Shown: in pieces, positions 1 to 5,948 of the stretch | Numbering within the stretch: the stretch's first letter is position 1 | How the letters are laid out: every line of letters begins with the position of its first letter | Assembly (NCBI GenBank): GCA_903953195.1 | Contig: CAJBIS010000113.1 | Span: 1 to 6,723 of the forward strand | DNA: 6,723 nucleotides | Origin: an uncultured Actinomycetes bacterium | GTDB taxonomy: Bacteria; Actinomycetota; Acidimicrobiia; Acidimicrobiales; Microtrichaceae | Direction of reading: 5' to 3' | Translations under genes and position numbers: made by a program | Notes under the pieces: generated by a model | Told to the model about the DNA's origin: nothing | The model's database searches: none | The model's input: the letters and a program-made list of their open reading frames with translations, nothing else

Positions 1-323
1 TCGACGCCACCTCGGGTGACGACACCATCGTGTTGACCGTGACCGATGCGCAGACCGCCAAGGTCACCGACATCGACGAGTTCCCCGTCCGCAATCGGGC
101 CACCGGCGGGTTGCGGGCCACCAAGTTCCGTGGGGCCGAGCACCGGATCGACTGGGCCTACGTCGGGCCCGAGGCGGGCCTGCTGCTGGTCGTCGGCACC
201 GCCGAGGCACCCACCCGGCCCGATGCGTCGCCCGAACCGCTCACCGTGCCGCGCACCGGACGGGACCTCGCGTCCAAGAAGACGAAGCGGCGGCTCCTCG
301 GCTCCGGTTTCGGCCGCTGGTGA
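1..323 (+). CDS. parC: DNA topoisomerase IV subunit A-like (ParC/GyrA family), C-terminal fragment
   Basis: This is the last 106 codons of a gene cut by the left edge; codons are in frame from base 3 and the stop is TGA at 321-323. The GTG at base 30 is only an internal valine. The fragment matches the end of the beta-propeller DNA-wrapping domain of type IIA topoisomerase A subunits. It has a blade-like run (DDTIVLTVTDAQTAKVTDID), the motif EFPVRNRATGGLR that resembles the KGRATGGVR region I recall from actinobacterial ParC, a last strand LLLVVG, and a basic tail ending KKTKRRLLGSGFGRW. The catalytic tyrosine domain lies outside the window. With the B subunit it would cut and pass duplex DNA to decatenate or relax chromosomes. 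The nearby ParE-type gene on the same strand supports the ParC reading over housekeeping GyrA, but without the N-terminus the choice is an inference. Confidence 0.72.
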   Translation, partial: DATSGDDTIVLTVTDAQTAKVTDIDEFPVRNRATGGLRATKFRGAEHRIDWAYVGPEAGLLLVVGTAEAPTRPDASPEPLTVPRTGRDLASKKTKRRLLGSGFGRW

Positions 324-333
324 CGCGGCCGAA
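309..333. terminator. Hairpin over the parC stop codon, candidate bidirectional terminator
   Basis: A perfect 9-bp inverted repeat, TTCGGCCGC (309-317) and GCGGCCGAA (325-333), encloses a 7-base loop that contains the TGA stop at 321-323. It sits between two convergent genes and ends 11 bases before the transporter stop codon, so it could end transcription from both sides. No T-run follows on either strand, so it is not a classic intrinsic terminator; U-poor hairpin terminators are reported in actinobacteria. Function is inferred from position and pairing only. Confidence 0.5.
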
Positions 334-344
334 CCTCGGGCCGA

Positions 345-1286
345 TCACTCGCCCGGCGTGACCGGGATCTCGCCCGGGTCGGGGATCGCCTCCGCCGACG
401 ACCGCCGCACGTAGAGCGCCAGGGCAACGAGCACGAGCGCCATCCCCGCGACCTGCACCGGCACCAGCTCCTGGCCGAACAGCAGCGCCGCACCGATCGA
501 GCTGAGCACGACGACGTCGAGCGCGATCGTGGCGGTCGTCGACACCGGGAGCTGCTTCTGTGACCAGATCATCAGCAGGTGACCGGTACCCGGAATGATG
601 GCGATGAGCAGCGCCCACCACAGGTCGCCGACCGTCGGCGTCACCAGCCCCGGCCCGGTCACCAGCGCGCCGGCGAACGCCACCGCGATGGCGACGGTGA
701 GCGCGGCGGCCTGGTACTCGATCGCACCGAGTGTGGCTCGGGCGTACTTGGTCCCGACGAAGTAGGTGCACCCGGCGAACATGCCGATGAACGCCAGCAC
801 GTCTCCGAACAGCGACCACGACCCCGAGCTCGACGCCGCGAGCACCGTGACGATCGTGCCGGTGAGCGCCAGACCGGTGAGCACCAGCCGTGCGGTGTCA
901 ACCCGCTCACCGAGCCGCCGCACGGCGTACGGCAACAGGAACACCGGCTGCAGCGCCGTGATGATGGTGACCGACGCGACCGACGAGGTCTGCAGGGCCG
1001 TGAACAACAGTGCCGACGACAGGCCGAACGCCGTGCCGCCGACGACCGCGATCCGGAGCGCGGCGCAAGTCATGCGCCCGCCTCGCGCCCGGAAGATCGC
1101 CTGGTAGATCACCGCACCGAACAGCACCCGCCAGAACGCCAGCTGCGGGCCGGGCAGGTCGGACGCCTTGGCCATCAGGTTCCCGACCGACCAGAACAAC
1201 GTGGCCAGCACCGCGCCGGCGATCGGGGCCAACCGGTGCTCGAACAGTCCCTCCGCCCGGGTCGGCATCGTCCGCGGCTCACTCAC
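345..1286 (-). CDS. EamA/DMT-superfamily membrane transporter
   Basis: The protein has 313 residues and about ten hydrophobic segments (roughly 19-36, 49-66, 76-95, 99-121, 131-151, 157-179, 190-210, 221-241, 246-270, 274-294). This matches the usual 300-residue, two-times-five-helix duplication of EamA drug/metabolite transporters. Each half carries family-like signatures: FWSVGNLMAK in helix 1, FWRVLFGAVI in helix 2, and the loop ALQPVFLLPYAVRRLGERV (111-129) in half one, with the diverged equivalent LDVVVLSSIGAALLFGQEL (256-274) in half two. Members export or import amino acids, nucleosides or other small metabolites; nothing here fixes the substrate. The start is GTG at 1286, chosen because a TANNNT hexamer lies six bases upstream and would give a leaderless message. 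An ATG at codon 7 (1268) is the alternative; neither has a convincing Shine-Dalgarno sequence. It is convergent with the ParC-type gene (21-bp gap) and divergent from the ParE-type gene. Confidence 0.88.
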   Translation of the reverse strand: MSEPRTMPTRAEGLFEHRLAPIAGAVLATLFWSVGNLMAKASDLPGPQLAFWRVLFGAVIYQAIFRARGGRMTCAALRIAVVGGTAFGLSSALLFTALQTSSVASVTIITALQPVFLLPYAVRRLGERVDTARLVLTGLALTGTIVTVLAASSSGSWSLFGDVLAFIGMFAGCTYFVGTKYARATLGAIEYQAAALTVAIAVAFAGALVTGPGLVTPTVGDLWWALLIAIIPGTGHLLMIWSQKQLPVSTTATIALDVVVLSSIGAALLFGQELVPVQVAGMALVLVALALYVRRSSAEAIPDPGEIPVTPGE

Positions 1287-1292
1287 GCGTGG

Positions 1293-1298
1293 ACGGTA
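1293..1298 (-). promoter_or_regulatory. Candidate -10 element for a leaderless transporter transcript
   Basis: On the - strand the hexamer reads TACCGT, a match to the actinobacterial TANNNT -10 consensus, within GGTACCGTC. It ends six bases before the GTG start at 1286, which would place the transcript start at or next to the first codon. No good -35 is seen at the right spacing; CTGACG is about 20 bases upstream. Short motif, so the evidence is position more than sequence. Confidence 0.4.
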
Positions 1299-1347
1299 CC
1301 GCAGGGATGTCGCGTCACCGTCAGACCCGCATGCTTGACTGAGGCCG

Positions 1348-3375
1348 ATGGCCGCCTACGACGAGAAGAGCATCCAACTGCTCGAAGGGCTCGACGCCGT
1401 TCGCAAGCGCCCGGGCATGTACATCGGCGGCACCGGCCCCGAGGGTCTGCACCATCTGGTGTGGGAACTCATCGACAACGCCGTCGACGAGGCGGCCGCC
1501 GGTCACGCCAACCTGGTCGAGGTCACGCTCCACAAGGACGGCTCCGTCGAGGTCGCCGACAACGGCCGTGGCATCCCGACCGGCAAGAAGGACGGCAAGC
1601 GCACCGCGCTCGAGATCGTGTTCACCGAACTGCACGCCGGCGGGAAGTTCGGCGGCGGCGCCTACTCGGCGTCCGGCGGACTGCACGGTGTCGGCGCGTC
1701 GGTCGTCAACGCGCTCAGTTCGAAACTCGTCACCGAGGTCGACCGGGACGGCACCACCCAGCGGCTGACCTTCGTGCACCGCGCACCCGGCCGGATCGAC
1801 GCGAAGGGCCACTTCAAGGCCGGGTCCACCCTCGAGACGGTCAAGAAGATCCCGGCCAAGCGCACCGGCACCCGTGTCCGCTTCTGGCCGGACCTCGAGA
1901 TCTTCGATCCGGGGCTCAGCATCGACAGCGACGAGGTGCGCACGCACTGCGCCCAGGTGTGCTTCCTGGTGCCCGGCCTGAAGGTCCGGCTCGTCGACCG
2001 ACGCGGCTCCGGCCGGCCCGACGAGGAGTTCGTGGCCAAGGGCGGGCTCGCCGATCTGGTCGACTCGCTGTGCACCACCGCTGCGGTCACCGACATCATC
2101 ACCCTGCACGGCAACGGGACGTTCGAGGAGAAGGTGCCGGTCGACGGGAAGATGACACTCGTCGAACGGGTCTGCACCGTCGACATCGCCCTGCGCTGGA
2201 CGACGGGGTACGACACGGTCGTCCGGAGCTTCGTCAACACCATCCCCACCACCGAGGGCGGCACGCACGTCGCCGGGTTCGACCGGGCGCTCACCAAGAT
2301 CTGCAACGACGTGCTGCTCACCGGCACCAAGAAGCTCGCCAAACTGTCGAAGTCCGGTCAGGACCGCGCCGAGAAGGCCGACGTGCAGGAGGGCCTGGTC
2401 GCCGCCGTGAAGGTGACGTTCCCCGAACCGCAGTTCAAGGGCCAGACCAAACAGGAGCTCGGCACACCGCAGGTGCAGTCGATCGTCTACGAGGTGGTCC
2501 GCGACGGACTCGCCAACTGGATCGAGGGCGGTGGCAAGAAGACGCACGTCACCGCGCTGCGCGACAAGGTCGCCCAGGCGGTCATCAACCGGGTGTCGGC
2601 GAAGGCCACGCTCGACGCCCGTCGCAAGGCGTCCGCGCTGTCGTCGGCCGGCATGCCGGACAAGCTCGCCGACTGCCGACGGCACGGCCCGGACTCCGAG
2701 TTGCTGATCGTCGAGGGCGACTCCGCCGCCGGGCCGGCCAAGGCCGGTCGCAACGCCGAGTACATGGCGGTGCTGCCACTGCGCGGCAAGGTCGTGAACG
2801 CCGGCAAGTCGACCATGAAACAGGTCATCGAGAACACCGAGGCCCAGGCCCTCTTCACGGCGATCGGCGGCGGGTCGGGCAAGGACTTCAATCTCGAGAA
2901 CGCCCGGTACGGCCGCATCATCATCCTGTGCGACGCCGATGTCGACGGCAGCCACATCCGCTGCCTGTTGCTCACACTGATCCACGCCTACATGCGCCCC
3001 CTGCTCGAGGACGGCCGCGTGTTCGCCGCGCAACCGCCGCTCTACACGGTGAAGGTCGGTGACCGCCCGGTGCACGCCTTCTCCGAGGAGGAGAAGGTGC
3101 AGCTCACCGCCGAGCTGTCGAAGGGCAACCGCAAGGCCGAGAACCTGCAGTGGGTGCGCTTCAAGGGCCTCGGCGAGATGGACGTCGAGGAACTCGCCGT
3201 CACCTGTCTCGACCCCGGGACCCGCATCCTGCGGCGCATCACCATGGACGACGCCCAGGCCGCCGCGGATGCGGCCGACCTGTTCGAGACGCTCATGGGC
3301 AGCGACGTGTCGCGGCGGCGCGCCTACCTGCTCGAGCACTCCACGCTGATCGACGCCGCTGCCCTCGACGTCTGA
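1348..3375 (+). CDS. parE: DNA topoisomerase IV subunit B (ParE/GyrB family), ATPase and toprim subunit
   Basis: This complete 675-residue protein is the ATP-driven B subunit of a type IIA topoisomerase, acting with the A subunit on chromosomal DNA. Domains in order: GHKL ATPase at about 9-220, with VRKRPGMYIG, ELIDNAVDEA (likely catalytic Glu40), DNGRGIPT (71-78) and the ATP lid GLHGVGASVVNALS (111-124); transducer domain with the QTK loop at 366-368; toprim domain from about 451 with ELLIVEGDSAAGPAKAGRN (likely metal ligand Glu456) and CDADVDGSH (Asp529, Asp531, Asp533); and the C-terminal KGLGEMDVEEL region (606-616). The length is normal for proteins without the large E. coli GyrB insertion. 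AAGPAKAGRN and the segment GGGSGKDFNLENARYGR (507-523) fit actinobacterial ParE better than gyrase B, but gyrB naming is possible. The start ATG gives the family N-terminus (DEKSIQLLEGL). A GAGG at 1341-1344 is only 3 bases from it, so it is a poor ribosome binding site. Confidence 0.93.
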   Translation: MAAYDEKSIQLLEGLDAVRKRPGMYIGGTGPEGLHHLVWELIDNAVDEAAAGHANLVEVTLHKDGSVEVADNGRGIPTGKKDGKRTALEIVFTELHAGGKFGGGAYSASGGLHGVGASVVNALSSKLVTEVDRDGTTQRLTFVHRAPGRIDAKGHFKAGSTLETVKKIPAKRTGTRVRFWPDLEIFDPGLSIDSDEVRTHCAQVCFLVPGLKVRLVDRRGSGRPDEEFVAKGGLADLVDSLCTTAAVTDIITLHGNGTFEEKVPVDGKMTLVERVCTVDIALRWTTGYDTVVRSFVNTIPTTEGGTHVAGFDRALTKICNDVLLTGTKKLAKLSKSGQDRAEKADVQEGLVAAVKVTFPEPQFKGQTKQELGTPQVQSIVYEVVRDGLANWIEGGGKKTHVTALRDKVAQAVINRVSAKATLDARRKASALSSAGMPDKLADCRRHGPDSELLIVEGDSAAGPAKAGRNAEYMAVLPLRGKVVNAGKSTMKQVIENTEAQALFTAIGGGSGKDFNLENARYGRIIILCDADVDGSHIRCLLLTLIHAYMRPLLEDGRVFAAQPPLYTVKVGDRPVHAFSEEEKVQLTAELSKGNRKAENLQWVRFKGLGEMDVEELAVTCLDPGTRILRRITMDDAQAAADAADLFETLMGSDVSRRRAYLLEHSTLIDAAALDV

Positions 3376-3388
3376 GCGCCGTCGTCCA

Positions 3389-3422
3389 CGCCGGTTCCCG
3401 GTGGGGTTCGTCCGGGCCGGTG
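3389..3422 (+). terminator. Hairpin after the parE stop, candidate terminator
   Basis: CCGG (3391-3394), a 2-base TT bulge and CCCGG (3397-3401) pair with CCGGG (3412-3416) and CCGG (3417-3420) around a 10-base loop. A G-T wobble and one C-G pair extend the base to 3389-3422. It begins 13 bases after the parE TGA and lies before the acyltransferase operon, so a terminator role is reasonable. No T-run follows and the pairing is GC-rich in a GC-rich genome, so a chance hairpin is possible. Confidence 0.4.
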
Positions 3423-3423
3423 G

Positions 3424-3429
3424 TACCGT
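3424..3429 (+). promoter_or_regulatory. Candidate -10 element for the acyltransferase operon
   Basis: TACCGT fits TANNNT and sits in the same local context, GGTACCGTC, as the candidate -10 of the transporter on the opposite strand. It would start transcription near 3436 and give a leader of about 45 bases before the GTG at 3481. No convincing -35 hexamer is seen 16-18 bases upstream. If real, the operon has a promoter of its own and does not depend on parE readthrough. Confidence 0.33.
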
Positions 3430-3431
3430 CG

Positions 3432-3466
3432 TCCCCCGGAGAGGGACCGAGCAGCCGTCCGGGGGG
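3432..3466 (+). promoter_or_regulatory. Leader hairpin overlapping the purine-rich ribosome binding region
   Basis: CCCCCGGA (3433-3440) pairs perfectly with TCCGGGGG (3458-3465), and a T-G wobble (3432/3466) adds a ninth pair; the loop is 17 bases. The right arm contains most of the only purine-rich Shine-Dalgarno candidate, GGGGGGAG (3461-3468), which ends 12 bases before the GTG start. If the transcript begins upstream of 3433, the hairpin could mask the ribosome binding site or end transcription early. If it begins at about 3436, as the proposed -10 predicts, the left arm would be shortened. Function is inferred. Confidence 0.35.
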
Positions 3467-3480
3467 AGTCGGGCCGAGTC

Positions 3481-4701
3481 GTGGCAGAGATCCGGTCAAC
3501 GTCACCGATCACCATCGCCCCGCGCCTGCGCAACGTTCCGTCGTTCGACGGCGTCCGCGGACTGGGCGTGCTCACGATCATCGCCATCCACGCCGCGCCG
3601 CTCGTGCTGGAGTCGTTCTCGGCGGTCCTCGACATCTTCCTGGCGCTCAGCGCGTTCCTGGTGACCACCCTGCTGCTCGAGGAGGGTCGGCGCAGCGACA
3701 CCATCGACATCCGCTCGTTCTTCCGACGGCGGGCGTGGCGTCTGCTCCCGGCGCTCTACGTCACCCTCGCGGTCGCCACGGTGTTCGCCGGGGTGTTCTT
3801 CGTGCTCGCCGGAGCCGAGGTCGAGGGCTTCTCGTTCGGACAGTTCCTCACCCGCGAGATCCTCCCGGCGGGGTTGTACGTGTACAACATCGTCAACCCG
3901 CTCGGCTACCCGAATCCCGGCGTCGCGCTCTACCAGATGTGGTCGCTGTCGCTCGAGCAGCAGTTCTACCTCGTCATCGCATTCCTGGCGGCGGTGATGG
4001 TGGCGAAGCGGTGGGTGGTCCAGGCCGCGGTCGTGCTCGCACTGCTGTCGATCGCCGTGCAGACCGCTCGGGCCACCGGCCACTTCGGACCGATCAACTT
4101 CTGGCTCCAGCGCCCGGACGCGCTCATGCTCGGCGTCGTCGCCGCCATCATCAACGCCCGGATCCCCGAGGAGCCGTCACCCGGCCAGCGCCGGGCGATC
4201 CAGGTGTCGGCATGGGTCGGTGTCGTGGCGATGGTCGTGGCGATGCTCTGGAGCGTCAAGGCGCTCGAACGCTTCGGCATCTACGTGCCGTACCTGCCCG
4301 ACGAGGCGCCCGAGGGGACACCGCCGGACGTCGCGTTCCGGACGGCCATGGCCGCGCTGTCGGCCGGCAACTACTGGGTGAAGTGGGGCTTCACCATCGT
4401 CAACTGGTCGATGGTGGCGGTGCTCATCGCGCTCGTGCGCCAGCGCGAGTGGATCGTCGGCCGGGCCCTGTGCCTGCGTCCCATCCGCAAGGTCGGGCAG
4501 ATGTCGTACAGCCTCTACCTGATCCACACGCTGCCCATCGCCCTCTTCGTCGTCGGTCTCCCCCGCAGCAATCCGCCGCTGCGGATCATCGTCGCGTGGG
4601 TCACGGCGTTCGCCTTCGCCTGGCCGCTCTACCACTTCGTCGAGAAGCGGTCGCTGGCCCGCAAGAACAGCGTCACCCCGGCAACGGCGGCACCGACGTG
4701 A
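3481..4701 (+). CDS. Acyltransferase-3 family integral-membrane O-acyltransferase, first of a tandem pair
   Basis: This protein has 406 residues and about ten hydrophobic segments, matching the acyltransferase-3 (OafA/YrhL-like) fold, which moves acyl groups across the membrane onto surface sugars or lipids. Signatures in order: SFDGVRGLGVLTIIAIH (21-37), with the conserved Arg26 and His37 eleven residues apart; FFRRRAWRLLPAL (80-92); MWSLSLEQQFYLV (153-165); RPDALMLGV (211-219); MSYSLYLIH (341-349); and FVEKR (386-390). There is no C-terminal SGNH domain, so it is the short single-domain type. Oddity: the near-invariant FFVLSGF segment reads FLALSAF (53-59), with Gly replaced by Ala. The GTG start is the first available and places the RxxxH helix about 20 residues in, as is usual; the ribosome binding site is distant (12 bases). 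Its stop overlaps the next start (GTGA), so translational coupling is likely. The acyl group and acceptor are unknown. Confidence 0.9.
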   Translation: MAEIRSTSPITIAPRLRNVPSFDGVRGLGVLTIIAIHAAPLVLESFSAVLDIFLALSAFLVTTLLLEEGRRSDTIDIRSFFRRRAWRLLPALYVTLAVATVFAGVFFVLAGAEVEGFSFGQFLTREILPAGLYVYNIVNPLGYPNPGVALYQMWSLSLEQQFYLVIAFLAAVMVAKRWVVQAAVVLALLSIAVQTARATGHFGPINFWLQRPDALMLGVVAAIINARIPEEPSPGQRRAIQVSAWVGVVAMVVAMLWSVKALERFGIYVPYLPDEAPEGTPPDVAFRTAMAALSAGNYWVKWGFTIVNWSMVAVLIALVRQREWIVGRALCLRPIRKVGQMSYSLYLIHTLPIALFVVGLPRSNPPLRIIVAWVTAFAFAWPLYHFVEKRSLARKNSVTPATAAPT

Positions 4702-5948
4702 GCCTCACCACCCGACCGTTCGAATCACGCGCCCCCCGGCTGGGTTCCGTCAAGCCGTTCGACGGCATCCGAGGCGTCGGCGTCTGGTGCGTGGTGCTCC
4801 AGCACGCCTACGCCGTGGCCGACTCCCTCTCCGGCTACATCGACCTGTTCTTCGTGCTGTCCGGCTTCCTCATCACGACGCTCATCTTCGAGGAGCAGCG
4901 CGCCGTGGGCGCGGTGTCGCTGCGGAACTTCTACGCCCGGCGCGGCATCCGCCTGCTCCCCGGGCTCATCGTCACGCTGATCGTCTTCTTCCTGCCGATC
5001 CTCGCGATTCGCATCATGAATCCGAATCCGGACACCGACTACCTCTTCACGAACGTCGTGTGGGAGTCGGTGACGACGTTCTTCTACGTCCACAACATCT
5101 TCTTCTCACCGCTGTTGGGCAGCTTCCAGTACATGGGCCAGATGTGGTCGCTGTCACTGGAGGAGCAGTTCTATCTGGTGGGTGCACTCACGACGTACCT
5201 GTGCATCAAGAAGGGCTGGATCCGACAGCTGGCGATCGGACTGACCGCGGTCATCCTGTTCATCTGGGTGGCACGGGCGCTCGGACACGGCGGCCCCGGA
5301 CAGTTCTGGTTCCAGCGCCCTGACGCCATCGCCATGGGTGTCCTGCTGGCGATCATCAACGCCGTGATCCCGACCGAGCTGAGCCCCGAGGTCAAGCGGC
5401 GGCTGCACCCCGCGGCGTGGATCGCGACGATCGGCATGGTGATCGCCCTGCTGTCCTCGTCGAAGCTCATCCAGGCACTCGGCGGGCCCTACGTGCCGCT
5501 CTACCCCACCGATGTGGACATCGAGGCCCCGCCCGAGGGCCTGAGTCCGACCGAACTGAAGGCGTATGCGGACAACGCCATCCAGGCCGTGCTCGCCCAG
5601 CTGCCGGACGGCAACTACTGGGTGCGGTGGGGCTTCACGCTGTCGACGCTGTGCGCCGCGGTCATCGTGTTCGCCTTCGTGCGCCTGCGTGACGACTTCG
5701 CGCTCGGCCGGTGGCTCAGCGGGAAGACGCTCTGCTACTTCGGCGTGCTCAGCTACGCGATCTACATCACCCACTACCAGCTCTTCAAGCTGATGGACCC
5801 GGGGTTCCAGCGCGGCCCGAAGTGGATCCCGATCAAACTGCTCGCCGCCTATCTGGTCGGCGCGGCGCTCCACCGCTGGGTCGAGAAACCGGCGTTGCGG
5901 AAGTATCGACAACGCTTCACGCACACTCCTGCGACCACACCCAAGTGA
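4698..5948 (+). CDS. Acyltransferase-3 family integral-membrane O-acyltransferase, second of the pair
   Basis: This 416-residue protein is a paralogue of the gene before it. Signatures: PFDGIRGVGVWCVVLQH (20-36) with Arg25 and His36; the canonical DLFFVLSGFLITTLI (49-63); FYARRGIRLLPGL (78-90); MWSLSLEEQFYLV (149-161); RPDAIAMGV (207-215); LSYAIYITH (351-359); and WVEKPAL (394-400). No SGNH domain is present. The open frame extends far upstream, but that part runs out of frame through the first acyltransferase and parE and is an artefact. The GTG at 4698 is the start, because it gives a family-like N-terminus and a 4-bp overlap with the preceding TGA. Both proteins share a long loop ending in GNYWV(K/R)WGFT before the last helices, and the loop here is longer (about 265-305). 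Likely role: O-acylation of a surface glycan or glycolipid. The stop overlaps the next ATG by one base, so all three genes probably form one transcript. Confidence 0.92.
   Translation: MSLTTRPFESRAPRLGSVKPFDGIRGVGVWCVVLQHAYAVADSLSGYIDLFFVLSGFLITTLIFEEQRAVGAVSLRNFYARRGIRLLPGLIVTLIVFFLPILAIRIMNPNPDTDYLFTNVVWESVTTFFYVHNIFFSPLLGSFQYMGQMWSLSLEEQFYLVGALTTYLCIKKGWIRQLAIGLTAVILFIWVARALGHGGPGQFWFQRPDAIAMGVLLAIINAVIPTELSPEVKRRLHPAAWIATIGMVIALLSSSKLIQALGGPYVPLYPTDVDIEAPPEGLSPTELKAYADNAIQAVLAQLPDGNYWVRWGFTLSTLCAAVIVFAFVRLRDDFALGRWLSGKTLCYFGVLSYAIYITHYQLFKLMDPGFQRGPKWIPIKLLAAYLVGAALHRWVEKPALRKYRQRFTHTPATTPK

Noticed and set aside
30..323. A small 97-codon gene starting at GTG 30
   Set aside because: The frame is open upstream to the window edge and the protein is the end of a topoisomerase A-subunit propeller, so it is a fragment of a larger gene.
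1329..1334. GCATGC palindrome in the divergent gap as an operator
   Set aside because: Six bases with no flanking symmetry is expected by chance, and no regulator gene is nearby.
579..3062. An 827-codon open frame on the + strand across the transporter and into parE
   Set aside because: It is antisense to the transporter and out of frame with parE, rich in Arg, Gly, Pro and Gln without recognisable domains. Long stop-free frames like this are a by-product of high GC at third codon positions.
1321..3339. A 672-codon open frame on the - strand covering nearly all of parE
   Set aside because: It lies wholly antisense to a gene with clear GHKL and toprim domains, and its composition looks like GC-driven low-complexity translation. 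No motif supports it.
3376..3480. A tRNA, small RNA gene or short peptide in the gap before the acyltransferases
   Set aside because: No cloverleaf or coding pattern is visible; only the hairpins and one -10-like hexamer can be supported.
3150..4697. A 5' extension of the second acyltransferase that would give a 932-residue protein
   Set aside because: The extension reads parE and the first acyltransferase in the wrong frame. The GTG at 4698, in a GTGA overlap, gives the expected family N-terminus.
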